The notes: generated from the sequence alone by a model not told the origin. Counted from the stretch's first letter, positions 26,910 through 36,265 are shown. The stretch: 64,000 bases of DNA from Bacteriovoracaceae bacterium UBA6153 (GCA_002428265.1 DIUR01000033.1:434001-498000); one strand, 5' to 3'. Numbers and translations are program-made.

Positions 26910-27999
26910 CTTACTTCAAGATTATAAAAATGACATTCTTCTGCTTTTTAAAAATCACTACAAAAGACTGACGACAAAGAGTGTAGATATTACTTTTAAA
27001 GAAGTTTTGGATGCTACGTTGATAGATCTCGATATTAAATCTACCAAAAATGAAGACACGCTTTTTCTTCAATCATGGTTTAATAATGTTCATTCACTAA
27101 ATTATCTTCAGCATTTTATCGAAATGAATTTTACTGAGATTATTTTTCACTCTCATGAATCTGTTCAGGTTATAGGTCTTATTGAGAAAAATTCTTATGA
27201 ATTAAATTCCATTTCCTCTTCAGATTTTCAAATGAGTTTAGAGGTTCTGGCCTTAAAACATCAGGTAAGCTGGAATTATAAAGATCCTTTTGCGAGCTTT
27301 AATGTAGTTTTAAACAATCAAACTTTAAGAGCAACACTGATTCATTACTCAACTTCGGCCAATTCAAAATCAAAAGTGTTTTTGAGATCTATTCAAAATT
27401 CGACTCCGACTTTAGCAATGTTTAACCTGCCCCACGAAGCAGATATTATTTTAAAAAATATCGTCAAAGAAAAAAGTAATATTCTTATTTCAGGCGGAAC
27501 TGGCTCTGGTAAAACAACTCTGATGAGAAGCCTTATTAATCTCATTGATCACAATGAACATCTTATTGTGCTCGAAGACACTTATGAAATCTTGAATGCG
27601 CATCCGGGACAAACCTCACTCTTGGCCAATAAAGAACAGGCCAATAAGTCTCTTAAAGATTATTGCGCTTATAGCTTGAGAATGAGCCCAGACAGGCTAA
27701 TCGTCGGAGAGATGAGATCAACAGAGGTTGTTCCCTTTCTTCTCGCGATGAACACTGGCCACAAGGGTTTAATGAGCACCATTCACGCAAGCTCTGCGGT
27801 AGATGCGCTCTCGAGAATTTCACTACTCTTTTCACTTTTTTCAGAAGGCAGCGACATTTCATTTTCACTCGTCACAAAACTCGTCTGTAAAAACGTCGAT
27901 TACGTCGTTCATATGGAGCATAAAAAAATTATCGAAATCTGCAGAGTCATCGGCAGCGAAGGTGAAACACCTTTTTATGAAAGAGTTTATGAGGCCTAG
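26902..27999 (+). CDS. cpaF: CpaF/TadA-like pilus assembly ATPase
   Basis: A 365-residue hexameric ATPase of the type II/IV secretion superfamily that would power pilus assembly. Walker A (ISGGTGSGKTTLMRSL) lies near residues 196-211. An Asp-box region (LIVLEDTYEI), Walker B (RLIVGEMRSTE) and the His box (GHKGLMSTIHASS) follow in order. The N-terminal domain is divergent and short. The start overlaps the secretin gene by 8 bases. The stop overlaps lysC on the other strand by 4. It is the last gene of the pilus operon; no prepilin peptidase, TadZ or platform protein follows directly. Confidence 0.88.
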   Translation: MNNLLQDYKNDILLLFKNHYKRLTTKSVDITFKEVLDATLIDLDIKSTKNEDTLFLQSWFNNVHSLNYLQHFIEMNFTEIIFHSHESVQVIGLIEKNSYELNSISSSDFQMSLEVLALKHQVSWNYKDPFASFNVVLNNQTLRATLIHYSTSANSKSKVFLRSIQNSTPTLAMFNLPHEADIILKNIVKEKSNILISGGTGSGKTTLMRSLINLIDHNEHLIVLEDTYEILNAHPGQTSLLANKEQANKSLKDYCAYSLRMSPDRLIVGEMRSTEVVPFLLAMNTGHKGLMSTIHASSAVDALSRISLLFSLFSEGSDISFSLVTKLVCKNVDYVVHMEHKKIIEICRVIGSEGETPFYERVYEA

Positions 28000-29141
28000 T
28001 ATTTTGTGACTAAAATCTCGTGAGCTTTCAACAGCGCCGCTTTAATGTCTGTGCTAACAATTTTAAAGCTCACTGATACTGAAGTCAGGTCATAGAAGTC
28101 AAAGGCCGTCTCACCTAAATGAGTTTTTAGCTCATTTACAAGATTAGGAGACTGATCAAGGTGACATCCCACAAATGAAACGATGGCGTAATCAGCTTTT
28201 TGAAGAGTGCTTACGGCCTTAAGTTTAAATGTTCCATCCTGATTTTTTGTCACAGTTGTCCCTACTTCATCAGGCTTCAAGCTTGAGCCGACAAAAACTG
28301 GAATATCTTTTCTCTTGGTTGGAAGAAGAGTGGTAGGAAATAAAACCTTAGCACCAAGGCTTGCAAGTGCCGTGGCCTCATCATAAGACAGTGTCGGGAT
28401 AAATTTCGCATCTTGAACAATTCTTGGATCAGAGCTGGCAATTCCAGCTACGTCTGTCCAAATCTGAACCAATTTCGCATCAATGGCCTCTCCAAAAAGA
28501 GCGGCCGAATAATCTGAGCCTTCTCTTCCTAGAGTTGTCGTGTTCCCTAGAAGATCCATTCCAATAAATCCCTGAGTGACAAATAGTGAATTATCGTCAA
28601 TCTTGGGAAGAATTAACTCACGCGCTTTTTCTGCAATCAAATCAATTTGCGGCTCAGCTTTTTGATAGTCTGAGCTGGTTTTAATCACATCTCTAGCGTC
28701 GATAAAATGAATTTCTTTATTAGGCATGCGAAGTCTCATCAAATCTGCAATCAGAAGTGAAGACATGCGCTCTCCAATACTATAGAGCTGGTCCATAATT
28801 TTTGGAGTGTAACTTCTCTCTTTTAAAATTTCAGCAGCAAGAGTCTTTGCTTCATCAAAGAGTTTATGAAGGTTTGTTATTACCTCATTGCTTGAAAAGA
28901 GTTCATTCGCAATTTGCAAGTGGCGAGTGCTTAATTCTGAAACAAGTGAATTGAGAGTGTCTTCGTCGCCTCTTTGAGCAGCGCGAGCGATGAACTCAAG
29001 TTGGTTAGTCGTGTTTTGAGTCGCAGAGATCACCACGATTTTAATATCGGGGTTACTGTCGACGACGTTCGAACAACGAAGCATCGCTTCGGCATCCTTC
29101 ACACTACTTCCACCAAACTTTGCAACAATCCACTTGTTCAT
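27996..29141 (-). CDS. lysC: aspartate kinase, short LysC-type
   Basis: Phosphorylates aspartate, the first step to lysine, threonine, methionine and diaminopimelate. The start WIVAKFGGSSVKDAEAM is the kinase signature. SIGERMSSLLIADLM, FVTQGFIGMDLLGNTTTLGREGSDYSA and WTDVAGIASSDPRIV follow, as in the family. The protein is 381 residues, against about 450 for E. coli LysC. After the kinase domain (to about 290) only some 90 residues remain, so one of the two C-terminal ACT modules appears missing or much reduced. Feedback control by lysine may therefore differ. ettA ends 3 bases upstream, so they are likely co-transcribed. Confidence 0.88.
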   Translation of the reverse strand: MNKWIVAKFGGSSVKDAEAMLRCSNVVDSNPDIKIVVISATQNTTNQLEFIARAAQRGDEDTLNSLVSELSTRHLQIANELFSSNEVITNLHKLFDEAKTLAAEILKERSYTPKIMDQLYSIGERMSSLLIADLMRLRMPNKEIHFIDARDVIKTSSDYQKAEPQIDLIAEKARELILPKIDDNSLFVTQGFIGMDLLGNTTTLGREGSDYSAALFGEAIDAKLVQIWTDVAGIASSDPRIVQDAKFIPTLSYDEATALASLGAKVLFPTTLLPTKRKDIPVFVGSSLKPDEVGTTVTKNQDGTFKLKAVSTLQKADYAIVSFVGCHLDQSPNLVNELKTHLGETAFDFYDLTSVSVSFKIVSTDIKAALLKAHEILVTKY

Positions 29142-29144
29142 AAA

Positions 29145-30827
29145 TTAGTCTCTGGTTAACTTTTTATAAGACGTTTTGCTTGGGATAAGAGCTTTATCAC
29201 CAAGACGCTTTTTCTTATCTTCTTCGTAATCAGAGAAGTTTCCATCAAAGAAGACAACCTGATCTCCTTCGAAAGCTATCATATGTGTGGCAATTCTATC
29301 TAAGAAGAAACGATCATGGGAAATAACTACAGCACAGCCGGCGTATTCCATCAGGGCCTCTTCAAGCGCTCTCAGGGTGTTAACGTCAAGATCGTTGGTT
29401 GGCTCATCCAGAAGGAGAACGTTACCTTCTTCTTTTAGCATCGCTGCCAAGTGAACACGGTTTTTCTCACCACCAGAAAGCTCTTTTATGCGCTTACTTT
29501 GATCTTCACCAGAGAAGTTGAATCTTGAAATATAAGCTCTAGCATTTACCTCACGTCCACCAAGCTTCAACAACTCAAGGCCGCCTGAGATTGCCTGAAG
29601 AACAGTTGTTTCCGGATCAAGAGATCTATCCTGATCAACGTAAGCAAGCTTTACTGATTCACCGATAGAAATTGTCCCTTTCGTAGGCTCTTCCTTTCCT
29701 GTGATCATTCTAAAGAGTGTTGTTTTACCAGCACCGTTTGGCCCGATAACACCAACAATTCCCCCTGGAGGAAGTTTGAAATTTAGGTGTTCATAAAGAA
29801 GGCGGTCACCGTAAGCTTTTGCCACATCACCGAACTCAACAACTTTTTGTCCAAGACGAGGTCCTGGTGGAATGAAGAGTTCATTTGTTTCGTTTCTAGC
29901 TTCAGTTTGAACTTGCTGACGTTTTTCGTACTCTGCAATTCTCGCTTTCGATTTTGCCTGACGAGCTTTAGGAGCAGCACGAATCCACTCCAACTCTTCT
30001 TTAAGTGATTTTTGTCTTTTTGATTCAGTTTTTTCTTCCTGAGCAAGACGTTTTGATTTCTGCTCAAGCCATCCAGAATAGTTTCCTTCGTATGGAATCC
30101 CTTGACCGCGGTCAAGTTCAAGAATCCAGCCGGCAACGTTATCTAAAAAGTATCTATCATGGGTAACGGCGATGATTGTTCCTTTGTAGGCCTGAAGATG
30201 GCGCTCTAACCACCAGACTGTTTCAGCATCAAGGTGGTTGGTAGGCTCATCGAGAAGTAAAATATCTGGCTCTTGCAAAAGAAGTTTACAGAGAGCAACC
30301 CTTCTCTTTTCTCCACCTGAGAGCACTCCACACTTTTGATCAGCAGGAGGACAGTTTAGGGAGTCCATTGCCAGGTCAAGACGTGAATCAAGATCCCAAG
30401 CGTTAGCTGCATCAAGCTTATCTTGAAGATCAGCTTGTTTTGTATAAAGTTTTTCCATTTCAGCATCAGTGTGTTCTTCACCAAAGGCTGCGTTGACTTC
30501 ATCGAACTCGCGAAGAAGATCAACTACGTGTTGAGCTCCTTCTTGAACCACTTCTCTTACTGTTTTATTTGGGTCAAGTTGTGGGTCCTGCTCAAGGTAT
30601 CCGACTGTGTAGCCTTTTGATAAAGTTGTCTCACCTAGGTGATCCGTATCAAGGCCTGCCATAATTTTTAAAAGAGTCGATTTCCCTGATCCGTTAAGAC
30701 CAAGAACACCAATCTTTGCACCATAATAGTATGAAAGGCGGATGTCTTTTAAGACATGCTTTTGTTTATAAACTTTTCCGACTTTATTCATCGAATAAAT
30801 AATTTGTTTATCGTTCACGTATGACAT
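29145..30827 (-). CDS. ettA: energy-dependent translational throttle protein (ABC-F)
   Basis: An ABC-F ATPase that binds the ribosomal E site and gates early elongation according to ATP/ADP level. The 560 residues carry two ABC domains. Walker A motifs are GLNGSGKST and GPNGAGKTT, and signature motifs are LSGGEKRRVALC and LSGGEKNRVHLA. LLLDEPTNHLDAETVWWLE is Walker B, and a charged linker with GPRLGQKVVEF lies between the domains. Length and opening (IYSMNKVGKVYKQKHVLKDI) match EttA closely. An AGGA box precedes the ATG. It is soluble, with no transport partner. Confidence 0.95.
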   Translation of the reverse strand: MSYVNDKQIIYSMNKVGKVYKQKHVLKDIRLSYYYGAKIGVLGLNGSGKSTLLKIMAGLDTDHLGETTLSKGYTVGYLEQDPQLDPNKTVREVVQEGAQHVVDLLREFDEVNAAFGEEHTDAEMEKLYTKQADLQDKLDAANAWDLDSRLDLAMDSLNCPPADQKCGVLSGGEKRRVALCKLLLQEPDILLLDEPTNHLDAETVWWLERHLQAYKGTIIAVTHDRYFLDNVAGWILELDRGQGIPYEGNYSGWLEQKSKRLAQEEKTESKRQKSLKEELEWIRAAPKARQAKSKARIAEYEKRQQVQTEARNETNELFIPPGPRLGQKVVEFGDVAKAYGDRLLYEHLNFKLPPGGIVGVIGPNGAGKTTLFRMITGKEEPTKGTISIGESVKLAYVDQDRSLDPETTVLQAISGGLELLKLGGREVNARAYISRFNFSGEDQSKRIKELSGGEKNRVHLAAMLKEEGNVLLLDEPTNDLDVNTLRALEEALMEYAGCAVVISHDRFFLDRIATHMIAFEGDQVVFFDGNFSDYEEDKKKRLGDKALIPSKTSYKKLTRD

Positions 30828-30883
30828 GATTTTTCCTATAAAAAATTGGGAATTAATGAATGTTTAATCTACCTAAAAAACTA

Positions 30884-31807
30884 CTATTGTTCCATGAAAA
30901 ATTGAAAAATCGAATACAAGTATAAAAAGTAGGCCGGAAGGAAAAAGAAAGCGAGAATGATGAATTTTAAGAGGTCTAAATGCTTAAGAAAGCGCGTAAA
31001 AGCACTTTCTTTTAAATGCCAGACTTCAGCGACGATTTCCTGAGTTTCACTCTTAGGCGACATTCCGTTTTGACTCCAGCGATTTATGAGTCCTGAAAGC
31101 CTTGAGGCACAGGGCGAAAAAACCTTATGAGTCACTAAATCTCCCTGCATAACCTGAGATTCTTGAAGAGTCTGAGTAATTGAAAGTCCAATTTCTGAGA
31201 GCGCATGAAAAAGATAAAGCCTCTCAATCGCCTGATTAAATTTTTTGAATGTCTGATTTTTTATTTTTTTAAGAAGAACATTGAAGATAAAAACACCAGT
31301 GGCCTGAAACATAAAAATGATCATCAAGATAGAAAACTTCAAAGGTAATTCGGCCAGTGAACTAGAGAGAATAATAAAACCCCAAGTGGTAAAGGCAATG
31401 ACAATAAATTGTAAATTTCCCCCGACAACTCCACTAGTAATCTTAGATTCAAATTGCAAATCTTTAATCAGATTTCCTCGCAGTTCAGGTAAAATACTTT
31501 TTAAACTAATCCCTCTTTTTCTGTGAACTTCTAAGAGATCTAAAAGGAGCGTGGTATAAAATTTGTACTGAGGTAAATCGCTATCAGTCGTTTTTAGACC
31601 CATGCTCATTTTTGCTTCTAGCATAGGAAAAAGCGCCAGCAATTTCTGGCCTTTTAAAGACTCTTTCATAAGTGGATTTTTATCTTTCAGTACTTTTAAG
31701 TATTGGATTATTCTCCCTGTAAATTGCCAGCATTTTTCCCAAATAGACTCTGGCAAGAAAAGAATTCCAATGACGGCACTTAAATAGAAAAAAGTTTTGA
31801 TTATCAT
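30884..31807 (-). CDS. TadB/TadC-like pilus platform protein (putative)
   Basis: A 307-residue integral membrane protein. One helix lies at the N-terminus, a cytoplasmic region extends to about residue 120, two adjacent helices sit at about 127-175, a second cytoplasmic region follows, and the last helix ends at the C-terminus (KFIILAFFFLPAYFLYLYSI). This order matches type II secretion F-domain platform proteins of Tad systems. The segment LLEVHRKRGISLKSILPELRGNL fits the start of an F domain. It lies about 3 kb from the pilus operon on the opposite strand, separated by lysC and ettA. Identification rests on topology and proximity. Confidence 0.55.
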   Translation of the reverse strand: MIIKTFFYLSAVIGILFLPESIWEKCWQFTGRIIQYLKVLKDKNPLMKESLKGQKLLALFPMLEAKMSMGLKTTDSDLPQYKFYTTLLLDLLEVHRKRGISLKSILPELRGNLIKDLQFESKITSGVVGGNLQFIVIAFTTWGFIILSSSLAELPLKFSILMIIFMFQATGVFIFNVLLKKIKNQTFKKFNQAIERLYLFHALSEIGLSITQTLQESQVMQGDLVTHKVFSPCASRLSGLINRWSQNGMSPKSETQEIVAEVWHLKESAFTRFLKHLDLLKFIILAFFFLPAYFLYLYSIFQFFMEQ

Positions 31808-31885
31808 AGAGCATTAGAGAGCAAATAGTGCGCCAATTGCGATTTCATAATTGACGTTAGAATTCATATTTGAAATATTTATAAG

Positions 31886-32215
31886 ATGAATGAGATTATA
31901 AAAAACCCAAATGATATTGCTGAAATCGGACGAATTAATGAAACGGATTTATCCGATTACAATCCCCTTCAGGAAAAAATTGATTATCTTGAAGCGCGCA
32001 TAAAAGTGCTGGGAGATATTTGCAGCGAAATTAATCCTTACGAAGAAATTCCGGATGAATTGAAAATGCGTTTAATGGACTACAATATTCTCGATCTCTC
32101 TGATCCTTTTAAAGTGACAAATAAACTGTTAATGCTTTTAGAAGACACGATTGATGAACTTCATATCATCAAGCCATATGACGACAGTGACAATCCGGTT
32201 AAAGAAATCCTCTAA
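31886..32215 (+). CDS. small acidic cytoplasmic protein, unknown
   Basis: A 109-residue acidic, mostly helical protein with no signal peptide or membrane segment and no recognised family. The middle (EKIDYLEARIKVLGDICSEI) could form a short coiled coil. The stop overlaps the start of the downstream RNA methyltransferase by one base (TAATG), which indicates translational coupling and perhaps a shared function. The region upstream has TTGACG at about 31852 but no good -10 at standard spacing. Confidence 0.6.
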   Translation: MNEIIKNPNDIAEIGRINETDLSDYNPLQEKIDYLEARIKVLGDICSEINPYEEIPDELKMRLMDYNILDLSDPFKVTNKLLMLLEDTIDELHIIKPYDDSDNPVKEIL

Positions 32216-33417
32216 TGAGTAAAGCAATCCCAAAAGTTAATCTACACCCGGCCTCATGCAAATACTTAAAGCTAGGACACCCGTGGATTACCGATGATAG
32301 TTACACAAAAAAATTTCCTAAAGATGCTTTCTTCTTAATCGGCGTCGATGAAAAAAACCGCCAGGACGTGGCCCTCTTAATCAACGATCCTCTACATAAA
32401 ACTGTTAAAGCGAGACTCTGGAGCTTGGATAAAGCTGAGTGGACACTGGACTTTAAAAGTGTTCTTTCTAAAAGAATCAAGACGGCCATTGAACTTAGAA
32501 AACCTTTTATGCTTGAGAGAGAGAATCTTTTTTTAATCAACGGTGAAAGTGATGGTCTTCCGGGTTTACTCGTTCAGCAATTAAAAAATGAATTGATGAT
32601 TCAATATTACGCCATGTTTTGGAAAGGTCAGGAAGCAGATCTGATTGCCCTTCTAAAAGAAAATCTTCCAGAGATTAAAGATATCTGGATTCAAGAAAGA
32701 AATTTTGACCAGGCAAAGGCCATCAGATGCATCAATCCACTTAAAAACTCATCTGAGTTTGTCCTAAAAGAATTTGGATTAAATTATCAGATAAAAATTA
32801 ATCAGCATTATGACTTTGGTATTTATAGTGACATGAGCGCGATTAGAAAAAACATGCGCCCTTACTTACAAAATAAAAAGAGCCTGCTTAATTTATTCAG
32901 CTACACCGGAGCATTTTCGGTTTTCTGCCTGGGAATGGATTTTGAGAATGTGGTCTCTGTTGACCTCTCTCCCAAATACCTTTCATGGCTGGAAGAAAAT
33001 ATCGCGCTTAACCCACAACTACAAAAAGAAAATCACTCAAGTCTTTGCATGCCGAGTGAGCGCGCTATGGACAAGCTCCAAAGCGAGCGCATGAAGTTTG
33101 AAGTGATTGTTTGTGATCCTCCTAGTGCTTCTAGTGATGGGAATAAAGTTTCGAGTGCTATTAAGTCTTATGAAACATTGCTCGTTCAAATGCTAGAGTT
33201 ACTAGATGTTGAAAAAGGCCAGATCTTTGCGTTCTTAAATACACACACGATCAGCTGGACAAAGTTTGAAGAAAAATTGAAAAACATTATCGATTCTTCA
33301 AAATTTAAAAACCAGGTGATTGTCGGAAAAAGATTTAAACTAAGCGAAGACTGCACTCCTCTAAAAGGATTTCACGAAGGTGATTACCTAAAAGGTTTTT
33401 TAATTGAATTTAAGTAA
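32215..33417 (+). CDS. rlmI: class I rRNA cytosine-C5 methyltransferase, RlmI-like
   Basis: A 400-residue SAM-dependent methyltransferase resembling RlmI, which makes m5C1962 in 23S rRNA. A PUA-like RNA-binding domain at the start has LHPASCKYLKLGHPWITDD. A central region has INGESDGLPGLLVQQ, typical of the family. Motif I is LLNLFSYTGAFSVFCL, and the catalytic motif VIVCDPPSASSDG matches the CDPP seen in RlmI. The gene overlaps the preceding small protein by one base. Substrate site is inferred from the family. Confidence 0.85.
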   Translation: MSKAIPKVNLHPASCKYLKLGHPWITDDSYTKKFPKDAFFLIGVDEKNRQDVALLINDPLHKTVKARLWSLDKAEWTLDFKSVLSKRIKTAIELRKPFMLERENLFLINGESDGLPGLLVQQLKNELMIQYYAMFWKGQEADLIALLKENLPEIKDIWIQERNFDQAKAIRCINPLKNSSEFVLKEFGLNYQIKINQHYDFGIYSDMSAIRKNMRPYLQNKKSLLNLFSYTGAFSVFCLGMDFENVVSVDLSPKYLSWLEENIALNPQLQKENHSSLCMPSERAMDKLQSERMKFEVIVCDPPSASSDGNKVSSAIKSYETLLVQMLELLDVEKGQIFAFLNTHTISWTKFEEKLKNIIDSSKFKNQVIVGKRFKLSEDCTPLKGFHEGDYLKGFLIEFK

Positions 33418-33427
33418 GGGTACGAAA

Positions 33428-33883
33428 ATGAATTGGAGCATGCTCATTCCGCTTTTCATCGGTTGCGCGGGAATTTTACAAGGGACCATGAATCGTCAGG
33501 TGGCCATGCATATTGGCGTCGCTCAAGCGACTCTTATCACTAATGCTGTCACAGTTCTTATCTGTATCGGTTTTTATTTTTTAGTCAAAGCTCAACCTCA
33601 ACTCGTTCCAGAGTTCTTTCAAGTAAAGGCCCCTCTATCAACTTATAAATGGTGGTTTATTTTTCCACCTATTTTTGGTTTTTGTATTATCGCTGGAATG
33701 CCTTTTGCTTTTGCTAAGCTTGGCGCTGTCAAAGTAACCGTTTTATTAATTGCTGCTCAGATGGCCACCAGTGTAGTTTGGGATTTTTTTGTTGAAGGAA
33801 TTGCTTTAAACACTTTAAAAATTGCCGGAGTTATTTGCGCCCTTATTAGTGTCGCTCTTATAACTCTCGCTAAAAATAACTAG
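33428..33883 (+). CDS. DMT-superfamily membrane protein (YdcZ/DUF606 type)
   Basis: A 151-residue protein with about five hydrophobic helices. It begins MLIPLFIGCAGILQGTMNRQVAMHIG, close to the opening of YdcZ-like DMT proteins, which are half-size relatives of drug/metabolite transporters and presumably work as dimers. The ATG at 33428 is preceded by AAGG at proper spacing. An upstream in-frame codon would lie inside the previous gene. The transported substrate is unknown. Confidence 0.8.
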   Translation: MNWSMLIPLFIGCAGILQGTMNRQVAMHIGVAQATLITNAVTVLICIGFYFLVKAQPQLVPEFFQVKAPLSTYKWWFIFPPIFGFCIIAGMPFAFAKLGAVKVTVLLIAAQMATSVVWDFFVEGIALNTLKIAGVICALISVALITLAKNN

Positions 33884-33892
33884 GAGTGAAAA

Positions 33893-34498
33893 ATGATTTA
33901 CGCAGGATTTTGGAAACGCTTTTTAGCGTTTGTTATTGATGGTTTTATCGTCTTTCTTATCTCTTGTGTTCTGATCATTCCTTTATACATAACACCGCTA
34001 TCGCTGATTCTGGCCACACTCTATAAGGTTATCTTTGAAACATCACCACTAAGGTCTACTCCTGGTAAGTCCATTATGGGTCTGGCCGTGGTTAGGGCAA
34101 ATGGCTCTACGATGACAGTAAAAGATTCAATCGTAAGATTTGCAGTCTCATTTATTTCGAGCATGTTTTTATTCATAGGTTATTTGATTTCATTATTTAA
34201 TGAAAAAAAGCAAACCTTCCATGACATGGTGGCAGGAACTGTGGTTATTGAAGAAACTTTTGCAGCTCCAAACTACTGGAGTATTTTTGTGAATCAATGG
34301 AAAATACTTTTTTCAAGTGCAGCCCAGACTTACCACGAGTCTAAAACAAATACTTTTGAAACCACTGCAAGACATGTTGATCCCACTCCTCCCACTGCCG
34401 CCCAGTCATTAGAAGAGCTTTATAATCTCTATAAAAAAGGGATTTTAACTGAAGAAGAATACAATACGAAAAAAGCAGAATACCTAAGCAGATTATAG
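33893..34498 (+). CDS. RDD-family membrane protein with C-terminal SHOCT motif
   Basis: A 201-residue protein starting IYAGFWKRFLAFVIDGFIV, the RDD signature (here R-F-L-A...D). RSTPGKSIMGLAVVRANG and FHDMVAGTVVIEE follow, as is usual for RDD proteins. Two to three membrane helices lie within the first 110 residues. The C-terminus SLEELYNLYKKGILTEEEYNTKKAEYLS is a clear SHOCT motif. RDD proteins are poorly understood; some act in ion transport. A strong terminator follows within 10 bases. Confidence 0.8.
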   Translation: MIYAGFWKRFLAFVIDGFIVFLISCVLIIPLYITPLSLILATLYKVIFETSPLRSTPGKSIMGLAVVRANGSTMTVKDSIVRFAVSFISSMFLFIGYLISLFNEKKQTFHDMVAGTVVIEETFAAPNYWSIFVNQWKILFSSAAQTYHESKTNTFETTARHVDPTPPTAAQSLEELYNLYKKGILTEEEYNTKKAEYLSRL

Positions 34499-34505
34499 AC
34501 AAAAA

Positions 34506-34532
34506 AAAGGCCCACTCAAAGAGTGGGCCTTT
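34506..34532. terminator. bidirectional intrinsic terminator
   Basis: A 12-base perfect stem (AAAGGCCCACTC / GAGTGGGCCTTT) with a 3-base loop, flanked by A-runs on the left and T-rich sequence on the right. It lies between the convergent RDD gene and nuoI and can end transcription from both sides. Confidence 0.9.
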
Positions 34533-34543
34533 CAAACTTTTAC

Positions 34544-35068
34544 TTAAGATTTAACAATTCTAGTTCTCCAAGCTCTAATATCCGGAGCCAGGTAGTCATA
34601 CTTCATTGAAGCAAGCGTATAAGACGCGTACTCATAGTCAGTCGTGTGAGTTAAACACTCTGTCGGACAAACTGTTGTACACAGTCCACAGTACATACAA
34701 AGAGCTGTATCGATCGTGTATTGTTTTAGGTCAAGACGAATTGGTGTTCCGTCTTTTGTTTTAATTTTTGGTGCATCTGTTGGTCTCTTTACTGCCGCAA
34801 TGTAGATACAATCTACTGGACAAGAAACTGCACACTGAAGACATGAAATACAGTTTTCAGCATCGTTATAAAGACGAGAGCGTGAGTTAGCTGGAAGCTC
34901 TTCTCTGACTTCTGGGTACTCAATTGTAACAACTGGTCTTGCCCATACGTACTTGAATGTAATTCCCATACCAACTGCAGTTGATTTAACAGCGTAATAA
35001 ACGTTTTTAAACCACTGAGCGATTGTCAGCTCAGGTTGGATAGCTTTTTTAAGGTGAATCGTTTCCAT
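34544..35068 (-). CDS. nuoI: NADH-quinone oxidoreductase subunit I
   Basis: NuoI carries the two [4Fe-4S] clusters (N6a/N6b) that pass electrons towards quinone in complex I. Two ferredoxin motifs are visible: CISCLQCAVSCPVDCIYI and CMYCGLCTTVCPTECL, each with four Cys. The 174-residue length is normal. It is the last gene of nuoB-C-D-I, 33 bases after nuoD. Membrane subunit NuoH, which usually precedes NuoI, is not between them. Confidence 0.95.
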   Translation of the reverse strand: METIHLKKAIQPELTIAQWFKNVYYAVKSTAVGMGITFKYVWARPVVTIEYPEVREELPANSRSRLYNDAENCISCLQCAVSCPVDCIYIAAVKRPTDAPKIKTKDGTPIRLDLKQYTIDTALCMYCGLCTTVCPTECLTHTTDYEYASYTLASMKYDYLAPDIRAWRTRIVKS

Positions 35069-35101
35069 ATTAATCCCTAATAATAAATTAAAAAATTCCG
35101 T

Positions 35102-36265
35102 CTACCTGTCAATCTCACCAAGAACGATATCGATACTTCCGATAGTCGCTACAAGATCCGCCACCATCTGCCCAGGAGCAAGAATCGGCAACATTGAAAC
35201 GTGAGTGAAACATGATGATTTAACTTTCAGTCTGTATGGAGTTTTTCCACCGTCAGAAATTAAATGGTATCCTAACTCTCCACGAGGACATTCAGTTCTC
35301 ATGTAGATTTCACCAGCTGGTACTTTAATGATTTTTGAAACTTTACCCATAACCGGGCCTTCTTCAATTCCTTCAAGAACCTGACGAATGATTTTGATAG
35401 ATTCAAACATTTCATAAATACGAACGTAGTATCTGTCCCAACAGTCTCCTACAGTCCCTTTTTCACCCTTTCCAACGATAACGTCGAAATCGAATTTTTC
35501 GTACATTCCGTATGGACGGTTTTTACGAAGGTCCCAGTTAACTCCTGATCCGCGAAGAACAGGTCCTGTTGCTCCATAATCAAAACACTGCTCTTTTGTT
35601 AGAACACCAACGTGAGCTGTTCTTTCAATAAAGATTTTGTTTTCACCAACAAGTTGGTGGTATTTTTTAAGTTCGCCTTCGAATCTGTCACAGAAGTTCT
35701 TCACTCTGTTTAACTGATCGTCGTTGATGTCATTCCAAACACCACCGATCCAGACGTAGTTATAAAGCATGCGGGCACCAGAGAGTTCTTCAAATAGTCT
35801 TAGAATTTCTTCTCTGTCCTGGAAACAGTATAGGAAAGTCGTAAACGCTCCCATATCGATTCCGTATGTTCCAAAGTAAACCAAGTGAGAAGCAATTCTC
35901 TGAAGCTCAGCAACTAAGATACGAATGTATTCAGCACGCTTTGGAACTTCTGTTCCCAGCATTTTTTCAATTGTAAGGGCGTATCCCCATTCCATTGACA
36001 TGGCACCTAGGTAGTCCATACGGTCAACGTAAGGAATAACTCCTCTATAATCTAGATGCTCAACGTGTTTTTCGAAACAACGGTGAAGGTATCCAATGTG
36101 AGGGATAGCATCGACAACGATTTCCGAGTCAGTTTTAATTTCTACTCTTAATACACCGTGAGTAGCAGGGTGTTGAGGACCCATATTTAACGTAAGAAGA
36201 TCTGATTTTATGATCTCTTGGTCACCTAATAAGATTTTGTCTTCTGGTTCGTGATGACTAGACAT
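35102..36265 (-). CDS. nuoD: NADH-quinone oxidoreductase subunit D
   Basis: The 49-kDa-type subunit that lines the quinone-binding pocket of complex I. The sequence has LNMGPQHPATHGVLR, HIGYLHRCFEKHVEHLDYRG, YVDRMDYLGAM and RGSGVNWDLRKNRPY, all typical. The end, GSIDIVLGEIDR, is the expected C-terminus. Its ATG overlaps the nuoC stop by one base (TAATG). Length is normal at 387 residues. Confidence 0.97.
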   Translation of the reverse strand: MSSHHEPEDKILLGDQEIIKSDLLTLNMGPQHPATHGVLRVEIKTDSEIVVDAIPHIGYLHRCFEKHVEHLDYRGVIPYVDRMDYLGAMSMEWGYALTIEKMLGTEVPKRAEYIRILVAELQRIASHLVYFGTYGIDMGAFTTFLYCFQDREEILRLFEELSGARMLYNYVWIGGVWNDINDDQLNRVKNFCDRFEGELKKYHQLVGENKIFIERTAHVGVLTKEQCFDYGATGPVLRGSGVNWDLRKNRPYGMYEKFDFDVIVGKGEKGTVGDCWDRYYVRIYEMFESIKIIRQVLEGIEEGPVMGKVSKIIKVPAGEIYMRTECPRGELGYHLISDGGKTPYRLKVKSSCFTHVSMLPILAPGQMVADLVATIGSIDIVLGEIDR

